Source: Aplectana chamaeleonis (Eukaryota > Nematoda > Chromadorea > Rhabditida > Cosmocercidae). From it: a stretch of 64,000 nt of DNA. The notes below the pieces were generated by a model. It was not told where the DNA came from. It was given only the letters and a program-made list of their open reading frames with translations, and searched no databases. The DNA lies in assembly GCA_029168955.1 (NCBI GenBank), contig JAPDOI010001077.1, positions 1-64,000 of the forward strand, read 5' to 3'. Shown in pieces: positions 32,067-43,956 of this stretch (within the stretch, counting starts at the first letter, position 1; every line of letters starts with the position of its first letter). Both the position numbers and the translations under genes were made by a program.

Positions 32067-33110
32067 TTACACCCAGACTACACAATAGTACTGCAATAGT
32101 CAGCCTTGCAAGCGGAACCGTTGCAAAGTAGAGGCCAGCTTCAAAACGAAAATCCCATGATCCCGCGCGGTCAGGAACATGAGATATTCGATTTAGCCCA
32201 AGCGCACAGACTGTGTGTAGTCTGTGCGCATGTGCGCAATGGGAATGCAGAAACTCGTTGCATTGACAGCACGACTTCTAACAACAATATGGCTGGTGGC
32301 ATGCAGCGGTACAGCGTTCAACGACGATTACAGCAACACGGAGGTGGCGGCCCCTCGCAAGGGGTAATTTGGGATGGGCGAACATGATTCTCAGTCTCCC
32401 ATTTTCGCAGATGCTGCTACGGGCAAGCGCCGATGGTACCCACTCTTTACTAGGGGGTGCGACAAAAGAGGTCTCCTGCGAAGGGGCGACAGCAAAGGCC
32501 CCAGTTCTCCTTTGGCGCTCGCCGCCTAGAAGGAAAGAGATGATATACACGGAACGAAATTAGATATAGCTGCCTCTGACAATAGACACTAGAAAAGTTA
32601 TAAAGCTTCGACGTGAAATCACAATGTCACGTCTACAGGTGCCTCAATTCAGCATGATTTCTCCTGCGAACTCTCAGTCACGTACTCCACCGGTATGAAG
32701 AGCATGTTCTCTCATGGAGTGCCGCATTTGGCCGGACAGTGTCAACCCTACATATATACTTTGAAACCCTGTGCCTATGAGAAAGATAAAATTTTGGAGG
32801 ACAGCGGACACCATTGTGAGGTGGAGGGAGTGACCTCAATACTTGAGAGCAATGACGCCAGCGCTCTGGGGCGGTGACGGCAGTGCTTCAGGGAAGTGAA
32901 GGGCGGGTGTCGTCGATAGCAGGCTCGCTCCCTGTAGCGCTGAGTTCACCCCCTTCAGGGTATAGGTTAGCGGCTACACGCTGGTCCAGCACCAAAATTA
33001 CAGAATACAGGAATAACAATTATTCAACAACGGTTGAAAACAAGATTAATACTAACAATAAGGCGCAAAAATACAGTTTCGCGAAAGCCTATCCTATGTA
33101 ACCCTTTTCC
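32067..33110. other. Region upstream of the receptor gene
   Basis: No certain gene. A perfect 10-bp stem GCGCACAGAC/GTCTGTGCGC lies at about 32,199-32,226. On the minus strand a hydrophobic open stretch (LYFATVPLARLTIAVLLCSL) precedes a donor-like GTGTAAGTG near 32,067 and could be an upstream exon, but support is thin. Confidence 0.3.
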
Positions 33111-34775
33111 AATATAAATTCGAATTCTCCATGGGAAGTAATACAAAAATTGACACGAAGCAAAAACATAACGGTCATAGCAGTAAGGGCAAAAACTTGA
33201 AATAATGGCTAATAAAGCGCTGCTGAGGGAGCAGACAAATCATTTACATTCTAAGCGACGGTGGTAGCCTACTCGGTGTCTGGCAGCTTTCAAATATGGA
33301 AGAGCTTCGATTAAATTAGCGACTGGGGTCTGTTTTGGCTTGAGATAATTCCGCGTTTGAAACCAACGCATGTGACTAATCGTCCACAATCGGTGGTTTC
33401 AGACAGACGCTGTTTCTCCAAAGTTTCGCGACGGTGCTACAAATACCTACCGTTAGAAACTATATTTTATTGCTGTGTTGTGGACGATGTAATGCTTAGC
33501 AACCTTCCTTTCCTCGTATCGGAAGTTGTGACTTGCAGTGAAAACTCATAGAGGATCAGAGTTCTGGAGAAATTTAAGTGACAAGCCTAGATATCCTTCA
33601 GCTCTACATAAACTCTGACGAGGAGCGCGGCGACTCGAAACGTATGTATATTAATTAAGGGAACTGACTTTCTTTAGCTAAAGCCTGGGAACACAACACA
33701 CTACGACTCGAGTTAGAAGAAGTCAGAGAACATTCTGTAGAAAACTCTCCTCAAAATGACTATCATTACTTTCATACCTTTTTCCAGGAGCAATAAGGTA
33801 CTAGCACTAAGGACACTCCAAACCTAAGTTTGAACGGCAACAAGATGTGGTGCACCGATATAATAGCCTCATGACATCGTTAGCAGACCATTAGAAAGAG
33901 AGTTTAATGAGTTTCTGTGAACATTGAATACAAAGGTGTATACCTCAACACTAAACACGTAGTGCGTTATACGGTAGCGAACCTGGGGTGGTAGTAAGCT
34001 GACCTTGGTTTGCAGTCAAGCTAAGTGATCAGCTAAGGGTGCTCAGAGTGGAACCACGTGCCTATCCGGAGGCCTGAGTCATGCACGAAACTAGTAGTAA
34101 TATTTAGCCGCGGGTTTCGCATAGCATGGTCTTACTATGCTCTGTACTCACTGACTTCACTGAAATTTTATCAAAAACCTATCAAAACCTTTAATTACTA
34201 CGCGAACACCCAAATCATTCGACAATGAATGGAACATGGTGCTGGTCGGTTAAATGTTGTGAATGTTACAACAAACACACGGAACTGACCGACGAGCACC
34301 ATGCTCTTTTCAAAACAACTAAAAAAACTATTATAGGCTAGGCAGACGAAAAAGTTCTCGGAAGGACTTCTCCGTGAAACTTGCCATCTGCACCGGTGCA
34401 CTCCTCAACAAGTGCGCTTTACCACCACAAACTCGACCGCTCGACTGGATTATCTGGGAACATCCATGTTTCCAATAGCGGCCTAGCGTGGCGTTTACAT
34501 GAAGGGTGACGTTATCGTAACGTCGTTGTTTCTATTTGATGATGGGATATAAGACCAATTAAGAATGCCAAACTTCGAAATACCGTCCCCAACAAGGCAC
34601 CACTTCATGTGTCACCTAATCGTGGTGAAGGGGTGAACATTAATGACAGAGATTCTTCTCGCTCTCGAGATGGCCAACGGCACAAACGGTCACGCGGTTC
34701 GCCGTATCATTAGTTCATCTAATGTGAGAACGGGCTGCTTCCTATAGCACCGGCTCTGCATTCTGGGACTAACTA
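33111..34775. other. Spacer with one hairpin at 34,231-34,305
   Basis: No gene seen. At about 34,231-34,305 ACATGGTGCTGGTCGGTT is inverted as AACTGACCGACGAGCACCAT, a small foldback. Near 34,685-34,755 short blocks resemble the arms of the foldback element at 0.9-2.5 kb (ACGGTCACG, CTTCCTATA). Confidence 0.4.
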
Positions 34776-35363
34776 CTCAGGTAAACCATCGCTCGGAGCG
34801 GGACCAGAGAGCGATTCGAACGACGCTGTCTCTCCGCTCCGAGAGAAATTTAGCCATCTACTCGGGCCACAGCAGCCGCTCTCCGGGCGATCGCAGTCCC
34901 GCTCGGATCAATAAACAGTCGCATTTGGCACTGCGGTCGCTCTCTGGGCGATTTTTGGATTTTTCCCCTAATTTTTCTTTATATTTGCCTCTTATCGAAA
35001 GACGCGTGAGTATCGTGGTCCAGGGCAGAAAAATCCCCGCCTCGGTCCGCAACAAGAGCGTGACCTTGGCCCAACAACCCTCCCTGCAGACCGCGGCAAA
35101 AACCGCCCCACCCCCAGTCGTGGGATCCCCTATCTCCCAGCGGTCAAAAATATGCTGGCCTCCGGAGAGCGACTCGAAGTCACCTTCCACTGCCGGCATC
35201 AGAACGCCGAATGAGGACTCGAATGATATGAGGCACCTTTTATACCGGCTGTGCATGTGATAAACACATTGGGACGTGGTCATTCGCTTTATCATGTTTT
35301 TTTTTCATGCCACTGCACCACGCACTCTTCAATGGTCCATCGGATGATCAGAAACGGACTTGA

Positions 35364-35849
35364 AGGCAGTGTCCACGATAAAAATCGTTCTTCTGTTTTT
35401 TAGCCTATATTGAAAACGAACCCGTGATGATTCAAGTGATATCTCTGGGATCGCACAAGACCTTCTGGGAACGGAGTTATGGTCCCTCAAAGGTTGAGCT
35501 AAGGAAGCATGGTGGACGAGTTGTCCGAGGCTTGTAACTTCCGTATTTTGCAGTCAATGTATGCGAGCTGACCTGAGTAAAGAGAGAAGTCGAGAATGAA
35601 GAGAAGAACGGGGCTAATAGTCGGAAACCATCGCTCATCTCACGATTTCAATCCTTCATTCGTTCACGTCGGTGGGCGTGTGTTGCGCTTTTGGGGTTCG
35701 CTTTGCGCTCGAAGTGGCAACTTCGGGCTCTTTTGGGGCTCTTCCTGGCTCGTTTTCATGCGTTCTTCCGATGTTAACGTTACAGAGTGTCCCTCCACTA
35801 CCCGTTCCTAGTGGAATTTTAAACACTTTTTTCATCGTGAACACTGCCT
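35364..35849. mobile_element. TTAA-flanked MITE, family C, nested in D2
   Basis: Bounded by TTGA (mutated TTAA, 35,360-35,363) and TTAA (35,850-35,853). Tips are AGGCAGTGTCCACGAT and ATCGTGAACACTGCCT. The equivalent position in D1 (7,432-7,435) is an intact TTAA without an insert. The interior includes family P text near 35,430-35,590. Confidence 0.85.
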
Positions 35850-36094
35850 TTAAGCTCGGGGAAATCGCACTGGCTGTAGTCGGGGAGGCGAAAGAAGACA
35901 CAGATTCTCCGGGTGATCCGATATTCCTGCCTGAGTAGTCACAGAAAGCGAGAAGACAAGGTAAAGAAACGGAAACCGATTGTGCAAAGGGCGCAGTAAC
36001 GGCTCGGCTTGGCCTGCAAACACTCCATGACATCCAGCACACTCCTTCGGAGGTTCTGCACACTTTTTCATGGCGTCTCACGTATTCCCATTTA

Positions 36095-36472
36095 GGTCCC
36101 GCCCACTTTTTATGGCGTCTAACGCACTCTCTCTCGGGTCCCGCACTTTGCCTTCGATGCCCTGCGCATTTCCACTGCGGTCCCGCATACTATTTGCGGC
36201 GTCCGGCGCCCCGCCAGTTGGATCGCGTATAGTTTCTACGGCGCCCGGCGCGCTCTTACTGGCGGTTCCGCACATTTTATCCGGCGCCCGGAGCACTGTC
36301 ACTGGGGTTTCGTACTTTTTGACCGTAGCCCGGCGCACTCCCACTGTGGTGCCATACACTTCATCCGGCGTCCGGCACACCGCCACTTGGGTCCCGTATA
36401 CTTTGTCTGGCGTCCGACGCACTGTCACTGGGGTCCCGCACATTTTTCCGGCGTCCGGCGCACTGCCACTGA
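36095..36472. repeat. 42-bp minisatellite inside D2, nine units
   Basis: 378 bp equal nine units of 41-42 bp, each starting at or near GGTCCCG and containing a CGGCGTCCGGCGCACTG-type core. Units differ from each other by several bases. Translation of the array gives a repetitive frame that I regard as non-coding. Confidence 0.85.
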
Positions 36473-36723
36473 GGTGTCACAGTTTATCACTTAGAGAACA
36501 GCCAATTCTGCGTCTCTCTTTCTCTGGAGTTGGCACCGCTGTCGCCCCGAGAGCGACCGGACAGCGGTCGAGGGGCGAACTGGCACCGGACAGGAACCGC
36601 GGTGCCAGTTCGCCCCTCGGTCGCTGTCCGGGCGATGACGTCATAATTTAGAGGAGCCGGTCCCGCTCGGAGCGATGGTTTGTCTGAGTAGATCACAAAC
36701 TTGCTCTCACATTCGCCAATAAT

Positions 36724-37741
36724 ATGAAACCAACCCGAAATCGGGTATGCTCTCCCACGACGCCTAGAGATTCCTTTACCAAGGACGGACGAGGATCAGG
36801 GCGGGGCGCCATTGGAAAACATCACACCCAGCGCAAACAATGTTTAATCTTGTGCACATACAATTGCCGAACAGCCCCGTTCGACACAGACCTCAGAATT
36901 CTCCTTCATCAGTCCGGCAATCAAGTAGAAGTCTTACTCATGTTCGTTTGCGGGGGCTCAAGTGCCATTTTGAGCGACGGAAGCGACGGTGACTGGAGAC
37001 TTGGTCCACATGGTGGCTGGAACAGAAACAGCAGTGGCTATCGCGCTCTAGATCTGATGTCGTAATGCAACTTGTTCCACAGAAACTCACTGTTTGAAAA
37101 GAAAATACACCGACGATGGACATGGGAAAGTCTCAATGGATTGACGCAATCGGAGCTCGATCATGTTATGACTAATCGGAAGTGGTATTTAATGGATACC
37201 AGCATGCTGCCGTCCTTCGACTGCGGGACTGATCACAGACTACTCCGGGCTAAGATCCTTCCCAACAAACGAGTCTTCAGAAGGGATACACGTCGGGCTG
37301 CACCTGTACGATTTCCTCAGTACAACGAGGTTGCAATGGAAGCTGTGGTAAATGACTCCCCTTGGATACTGGTCGACAATCCTACGATGGACCTGGAAGA
37401 GCTCGCCAAAGGTATGCACCAATGTGAAAAAGCTGCAATGGTGGCACAGCAGCCAGGAGAGGAAAGACTAAATTCTAAAACTTGGGAACTTGTTAAACGT
37501 CGAGGTGAATTGAAAAGGGATTCATCGGCAGCGCATTTGGAGAAGACCGTCATGAATAAAGCTTGCGGCACAGCAGTCAAGAAATCCCTCAGAGAGCCCA
37601 CAGGAACAAGTTGATATCGACCGCCGCTCAAAGAAGGAGTCTCAAACGCTGTCGAAATGATCTTACGGATAATCGTAGCGTAACGACATGCCTGAGGGAC
37701 AAGTATGGAACACCCAAACTGCAAGAGCGGATATTTAACGC
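36724..37741 (+). pseudogene. RTE LINE fragment, endonuclease core deleted
   Basis: Begins with an endonuclease start (LILCTYNCRT near 36,847-36,877) and then skips to the domain's C-terminal half: KKIHRRWTWES, LDHVMTNRKWYLMD and GTDHRLLRAKI (37,100-37,260). The linker to the reverse transcriptase follows (LEELAKGMHQCEKAA; HLEKTVMNKACGTAV). The QETR and SAHAP portions are absent, so the endonuclease is internally deleted. The LINE text breaks off at about 37,741, where family I MITE sequence begins. Confidence 0.7.
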
Positions 37742-37870
37742 TATTTGATTGTGTAGTAGACCCCTCCTGCATAACACGTGCCATCTCAATTTCTTGAAGC
37801 AGGCGAGATAAAGGCGACCGCCACAAGCCCGACCTCCTTCGCTCACCACCATGAGGAATTCTGTTGCCCT
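37742..37870 (+). repeat. Family I MITE fragment
   Basis: GATTGTGTAGTAGACCCCTC and CGACCTCCTTCGCTCACCAC match 54,486 onward and 60,703 onward. Internal piece only; ends missing. Confidence 0.65.
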
Positions 37871-38046
37871 GATAACAACGCACAGGACATTGGAGGCGAG
37901 CCTATTGGGAACGAATCGACGGAAGCAATGGCAAGAAGAGTTGAGCAGCCGCGAAACCCGGAAGCAGTCAGGCATGCGAGACGCAGCATCCCATACTGAG
38001 TCTGCAAAGCACTGGGGCGGTAGTAATCTGGCTTAATATGCAAGTT

Positions 38047-39350
38047 ATTTCGTTGATTTGAAATGCATATGGGCGACTTCTGTATAATAGCTTAAAAACT
38101 TTATTTGATACATAAGGATGCCCTAGGTAAAGCCTAGACTCTTAATGAGCAAGTCAGCTCCAATACAAATTCATCTTTATCCCAAATTCGAAAGTGTCGC
38201 TGATTGCGAACATCAGCGACAGATGGCTGCCGCTGATTGTATGGTGGTTAGAGCGCACGAGACAATGCGGCAAAAGAGTTGAGAGGGCGCAGCGCTTTCA
38301 GATCGATCTACGCATGATGTCCTCTCGAGTACATTTAGGAATCCCGTTTAAACAATTCGACGACCATGCTGGGAAGCATCACGGACGGGGTGAGTCGCTC
38401 ACACAGCGTGGTCGCGAACTCCATGTTCGACGGTGTGACGCCTGCATGGGTAGCGCCTTCAACAACCCTTCACCGAACGGAGCGGCGGCCCCGGATTGAG
38501 AACAGCATCACAGACGCCACAGTGAACGGGGTGACCCCATTTGAAATAAACGCTCGTGATGCCATCAACCTCAGGATCTGCACAGGGAAAGCGTCCCCTT
38601 GATCAATTTTGAAATCCTAGATGACTTTAAGGTGTAAAACGTAACGCGGTGCTCGTCTTCACCCATCGTACCAATTTTCACCCTTTCCGCATCTGATTTG
38701 CTAATTTTGCATATTAAAAATCTACTTGTTCCAGCAACAATTCATCAATCATGCAATACATGAAATATCCTCCCTTTTTAACCAACGAGTTCTACAAAAG
38801 AAAATCGCAAATGAATAACAAACTACGCTGAACACACGGTTCATGGGAAAAACACCAGAACAGTGTTTTGCAATCAAAACTAAAGTTCTAGGACCTAGAT
38901 AAAAAGTTAGGAGAGCCGTTTAAAAACATCTCGTCAGGAGGAATCCCAAAAATAACAGCAAACTGTGGACCTAACAAGACTTTCAAGGCGAAAAATATGG
39001 AAGCCCACCAAAAAATCGTATTTGTGATAAAACAGCAACCTAGCAGAATCTAGCAATTGCCATCAAATATCACTAGAAGGAAACCCCGGCAAAAGATTAT
39101 AATACTCCAAGAATGTACCGACAACCGGAAAGGGAGAGAAAAGACAACTACTAATAGTATGGAGAAAAACTGAAAATTATCGCAAACGCTGCCTCAAATG
39201 TGTGAGACACCCGAAAAAATAGAATTCATGCTAAGTTTGAAGAGACTCAATCGCTAATCATATTTCCCCTTCCCCCAAACTAGCCTCTCACCTATTTCTT
39301 GAGCAAATCAGAATAAACAGACAGGCTGGCAAAGAAATGGAAACCAAAGT
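38047..39350. other. Spacer, no gene recognised
   Basis: Short frames around 38,194-38,602 (including NSITDATVNGVTPFEINARD) look somewhat protein-like but match nothing I know and sit in different frames. The remainder is AT-rich. Confidence 0.35.
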
Positions 39351-39354
39351 CTTT

Positions 39355-39600
39355 TAAGAGATCCACCTCAATATGTAGCCGCTCTTGAGCTCGAAGGCTA
39401 AGAAAAGTGGGGGCCTGTGGTGTCCTCTTATATCTCGCCTATTACAAGGAATTGAGATTTCCTCTTTGACAAGAGTTAAAGAAAAGAAATCTTCTACACA
39501 ATAAAGTGAAAATCGAAGAAAATCATGTCTGAGAGTGTATAATGCTTCTGAGTACATTACGTGATGCACCAGTGAGCCTGATGGCTGCATTTTGCTTTCC
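39355..39600 (-). repeat. Family I MITE fragment (reverse)
   Basis: Contains CTTATATCTCGCCTATTAC and TGTGTAGAAGATTT-type text in the orientation opposite to 60,703-61,097. Confidence 0.55.
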
Positions 39601-39841
39601 TCGATGTGTTGCAGCACTGCCTCATGTGCCTGGTCTCCCACTGAACAGCTAGCGCATTGGCGCAGTGCAATGTCGCGCTCCTCTCATTTCAGTCTTGTTA
39701 GCATGGTTCGGTTCCCACGGGCGTGGTAGGTTTTGTATACAGCTTTTCAGATCCTCATTCAACAAAGGGCTGGCTCCTCATTATTATGCTTGTCTACTCC
39801 ACATCAGTGGAAGATGTTCATTATCACTTATTCGTACTTAA

Positions 39842-40296
39842 AGGCAGCATACACGCTCGTAAACGTGGTTGAGATAACTACGTGAATCGATCCGTATGGC
39901 TTACAACATAATGCCTACGCATTCTGAAGTGTCAAAAACGACCCAAATGACGCTACATGAGTAAGAAGTTGGCCCCGCCCTGTAGTTTCACGCCCCCTGT
40001 ATTTGCCATTTTCCTCCAGCGCAGGGTTGTTGGGCCATCTTCACCGTCAGTGACGTGTGTGGTTCACTTGTTAGGCAATCTACCAACAGTACCAATGGTG
40101 ACTATGACCCAACAACCTTGCGTTGCAAGAAAAGGGCAAATACAGGGGGCGTGAAAATACAGGGCGGGGCCAACTTCTAACTAGCGGCATTGTGGGTCGT
40201 TTTTGACATTTAAAAATGCGCAGGCGTTGTAATCTGGGCCATACCATTCTATTTCCGTAGTTATCTCAATCACGTTTACGAGCGTGTATGCTGCCT
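39842..40296. mobile_element. TTAA-flanked MITE J1
   Basis: 455 bp between TTAA at 39,838-39,841 and TTAA at 40,297-40,300. Tips AGGCAGCATACACGCTCGT match J2, and terminal similarity extends about 45 bp. The interior has a further inverted pair: GGGCAAATACAGGGGGCGTG against CACGCCCCCTGTATTTGCC. Confidence 0.85.
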
Positions 40297-40300
40297 TTAA

Positions 40301-40783
40301 AGGCAGTGTTCACGATGATTCTGCTCCCCGAGTTTTCCACATAAAACAATGCGTTGGTCTCCAAGTGTCACCAAAATTACGAAGAAACGGCGAAAAACGC
40401 ATTAAAACGTCGTATTTCAGTGACATTATTCTATAACATGGACTAGTTGTCCGGTTTGATGAACATTTCCATGGTGGTTGTCACCGGTGGAAAATTGGTT
40501 CAATCGAAAATAGAAGAATATTTATGTAAAGCAGGATTAGTCAGGTCCCTAAGGAAAGAACGGTGCAATAGAGTGTAGAGAATTGCAAAGGACGGGTCCA
40601 CAAAATATTTCATTGTCACAACAAGCGCTTCATACAATACTTAAGAGGCGGGGTGATACTTGAGGATTTCGTGTAATTCTGGTGCGGTTTTGTCAATTTC
40701 TACGTCTTTTTAGTTCTACCCGGGGGCCACTCAATCAATATAGCGAATAATCTTAAAATTGAGGATTATCGTGGACACTGCCT
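40301..40783. mobile_element. TTAA-flanked MITE, family B (copy 1)
   Basis: 483 bp, sharing the TTAA at 40,297-40,300 with J1; right flank TTGA (40,784-40,787). Tips AGGCAGTGTTCACGATGATT and ATTATCGTGGACACTGCCT. Matches the split copy at 52,818-53,993 in reverse orientation. Confidence 0.85.
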
Positions 40784-40787
40784 TTGA

Positions 40788-41060
40788 GGCCAGATTACTA
40801 CCGCCCCAGATGGGCAGGACATGTGCTACGAGGGGTCGACGATAGATGGAGTACCAGGATCACATACTGGTAGCGGCGTTACGTCAAAAGCACGCTAGGA
40901 CGGACACTTTGATCGAGTCATTCAATAAAAAATGCTTACCATTCTGGATGACTGCTGCTCTTTCTAGAAAAACCTTGAGCGAATGTGGTCCACGTCGAGA
41001 AGACGCAGATGATGATGCACCATCAAGGTATTAAGGTAAGTTAATAAGGTATGGGAAGAG
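40788..41060 (+). pseudogene. RTE LINE 3'-terminal fragment
   Basis: RWAGHVLRGVDDRWST-like text followed by tail units GGTATTAAGGTAAG. It corresponds to the last ~250 bp of the LINE at 41,158-43,400 (RWAEHVLRRMDDRWS and GGTATCAAGGTAAGG), so two 3' ends of the same family lie in tandem. Confidence 0.7.
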
Positions 41061-41157
41061 GTGATAGCATGGTACAAAAAGGGGTTCTGGAATTTTCAAG
41101 CCCGATCAATATCAAATTATTATATAATTATTATATTATTATATTAATATCATTACC

Positions 41158-43405
41158 AATATCAATATTCTCGTTAATCGGCGATGGGCCCTCCTAGACG
41201 TCGGCACTGTTCCATCATTCGTGACAGGCTCTGACCACAGAATGCTTCGTGCAAAGCTTCGACTTCACAACAACTTTACGAGGAAACATCTTAGTCAGAG
41301 ATTTTGCAGCAAAGGCCGAACCGTGGATTTAGAAGTGATGCAGCGCAGTGTAGCCGATACGCAATGGAATGTTTTTGATGATCCCACAGACGATTACGAG
41401 GACCTGTGTCGCAAGATAAAGGACGCCGAAAAAAATTCATTGGTTGGAGCAGTGGAACCAATTGAGAGGCTGCGCAAGGAGACTAAACTGTTGCTGGAAA
41501 AACGCCGTCTGGTACATCTCGATCCGAACACCAGTCACTTGGAACGTGTTACGATCAGCAAAGTTTGCAGAGCTGAGGTATCGAGCGATTTGAAGCAATA
41601 TCGGGCGCGGAGGTTGTTGGACACCGTGAACCAGAGGAAAAGCATCAGCTTTTGTCGGAGAGAGCTGTCAGATCGCAGAGAACAAGTGTCAGCACTTCGA
41701 GATTCCTCGGGTTGCATTTGCTTGTCCCGCGCTGGTATGGAAAAAATTGTGTTGGATTTCTACAGCACTCTCTTCAACTCAACACTGTCCGTGCCGCGTA
41801 GCCCACTACCTGCAATAGCAGATGACCCGCCTCCAATCCTTGAGAGTGAAGTTGCTTTTGCTGTCAAAGGGATGAAGGAAAACACAGCTACAGGACCAGA
41901 TGGCATTGCAACCGAGTCCCTCAGAGCGGGTGATTCACCTTAATGGAAAGTTCTTGCGGAACACTTCTCCAGATACCTCGCGCAAGGATTCGTTCCCGCG
42001 CAGTGGAAATCGTCAAGAACGATACTCCTATTCAAAAAGGGTGATCGGGATGACATCAACAACTACAGGCCAATCGCTCTACTCTCAGTGCCGTACAAGG
42101 TCTCTACGAAGATTCTGCTAAACAGGATAGAGAAAGCTCTGGACGACTTCCAGCCCAGAGAACAGGCAGGCTTCCGTAAGGGTTACTGCTGTCTTGATCA
42201 CATTCAGGCGCTATCGCAAGTCATTGAACGGACAAGGGAGCACCATCTACCTCTAGCGCTCGTCTTCGTGGACTATACCAAGGCATTCGATTCGGTTGAA
42301 GTCCCGGCTATTCTTAACGCTCTCATCCACGCTGGTGTTGACGCCCAGTACATCAGAATATTGGAAGAGTGCAACAACGGAAGCAACACCATTATTCAAC
42401 TATTTGAGAGGAAACTGAAGGTGTCGATTGGAAAGGGTGTCAGACATGGAGATACCATCTCGCCGAAGCTGTTCACGACCGCGTTACAAGACGTGATGCG
42501 CCACATCGACTGGGACGGCAAAGGTATCCTCATAGACGGGTGCAGACTATCCAACTTGCGCTTCGCTGACGACATTGTGCTGCTGGGTTCGTCTTCCGCA
42601 GAAGTCGAAGGAATGCTTAACGAACTGGACGCTGCAGGAAAAGCGATCGGCCTTACAATGAATCTGAGGAAAACCCAAGTGATGCGCAACCAGTGGTGTG
42701 ACGACAGCCCCATTCATCTCTCTGGCACTCCCCTTACCCACTACGAACAGCTACGTCTATCTCGGAAGAGAGGTGAACATGCAAAACGACTTGTCTACGG
42801 AGATCGGACGGAGACGACGAGCGGCCTGGTCTGCACTTGGATCGATAGTGGAAGCGACAGACAAATTGCGGGATGTGAAGACACGAGCACGTTTGTTCGA
42901 CACCACGGTGCTACCTGCGTTGTGCTATGGAACCGAGACATGGGCGGAAACGAAGGCGACCACACAGGCCATAAGGACAGCTCACAGGGCTTTGGAACGC
43001 AGACTACTGAAGACTAATCGTCGTGCCCAGCGAGCTGGTGGCCTACGCAGTGCTGATCTTCGAAAGCAGTCGCAGTTAATAAACCCTCTTCTGTTCATGG
43101 CCCAGTCTAAACACCGATGGGCAGAACACGTGTTGCGCCGCATGGATGACCGATGGAGCCTCCGTACAACAGTCTGGTTACCACGTGATTGCCACCGGCC
43201 TCTAGGCCGTCCTCCCACAAGATGGAACTCTGTATTTTCAGCCAGAGTCAAGACGTTCTGCACCGAGCGAGGGCTTCCTGAAAATCACCATCACTGGATG
43301 TCCCTTGCTCGGGATCGGTCGAGCTGGTTGAGATGTGGTCCACACGGCGGCGACGCGCAGTGAAGATGGATCATCAAGGTATCAAGGTAAGGTAAGGTAT
43401 CAATA
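41158..43405 (+). mobile_element. RTE-clade LINE, 5'-truncated, relatively young
   Basis: Starts within the endonuclease C-terminus (INILVNRRWALLDVGT, then TGSDHRMLRAKLRLH) and runs through a nearly continuous reverse transcriptase to a 3' tail of GGTAAG and ATCAA-type units at about 43,375-43,410. An AT-rich run (41,100-41,160) precedes it. The frame has one in-frame TAA and one frameshift only. Confidence 0.85.
41221..43363 (+). pseudogene. RTE reverse transcriptase, FADD intact
   Basis: The reading frame has one stop (TAA 41,941-41,943) in an otherwise open frame and shifts by one base near 42,740. Motifs in order: GPDGIATESL near 41,898; NNYRPIALLSVPYK; EQAGFRKGYCCLDHI; LVFVDYTKAFDS (motif A); GVRHGDTISPKLF (motif B); and LRFADDIVLLGS, where TTC GCT GAC GAC at 42,562-42,573 is the intact catalytic pair. 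After the shift comes the C-terminal domain (YVYLGREVNM; VLPALCYGTETWA; RWAEHVLRRMDDRWS; RPPTRW). Best preserved catalytic centre of the LINEs here, but not expressible as one protein. Confidence 0.85.
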
Positions 43406-43956
43406 TCAAATTTCCATGTTTCCTTCGAGAATAGTCATCTTTCTTCACCTCGAGCGAGGTCTGGTGATGTTACTACCACCCCAGGATGTTGAAGGCAGAG
43501 TTTATGATAAAAAAGTTATCGTGCCCCATCTTGAGAAGGTATACCTGGTCCTTATAAAATATGAATCTAAATGAAAATTTGGAGTAAAATCGCCTAGTGA
43601 CCAAGTGGGTAGGATATGAATTGCTGTTCGAAGTCTGCATGCAGGTATGCTCTTAATAGCCTTTCTGCTTCCGTTGTGCTGTGAACTGGGAAAGGTTTTG
43701 TAATGGTATGCTGCAAGTATGCAGATAATTCCTGGGACATCCAAAATTGAGCATCTATCTCGACCATTCTCAGTTCTGTGCGCCCTTTCATAGCAGAGTG
43801 TTACTGCTGAATTTCTTGCTTGGTGATTGGAGCAAAAAGACCGCTCGTTGTTCCTCGAAATCCAGAGCTTTCGAATAGTTACCTATACCCGAACAACTGA
43901 GATCAATCAACGCTAGCAACAAAGCTGATCATGAGGATGTCTTTGGAATCCCTTAA

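Larger units (their letters stand above)
34776..36688. mobile_element. DNA transposon D2 with nested MITE
   Basis: Paralogue of D1 (6,820-8,031). Starts CTCAGGTAAACCATCGCTC, ends GAGCGATGGTTTGTCTGAG, with TA on each side (34,774-34,775 and 36,689-36,690). It is about 700 bp longer than D1, explained by a 486-bp MITE (35,364-35,849) and four extra minisatellite units. No transposase is seen. Confidence 0.85.

Noticed and set aside
7655..36472. CRISPR-like array
   Set aside because: Units are contiguous 42-bp tandem repeats without distinct spacers, in a eukaryotic transposon.
36070..36651. 193-codon open frame, plus strand
   Set aside because: It is the translation of a 42-bp minisatellite (multiple of three) inside transposon D2; periodicity keeps it open without coding meaning.
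42088..43017. Active RTE element
   Set aside because: FADD is intact, but an in-frame TAA and a frameshift separate the domains and the endonuclease is mostly missing.
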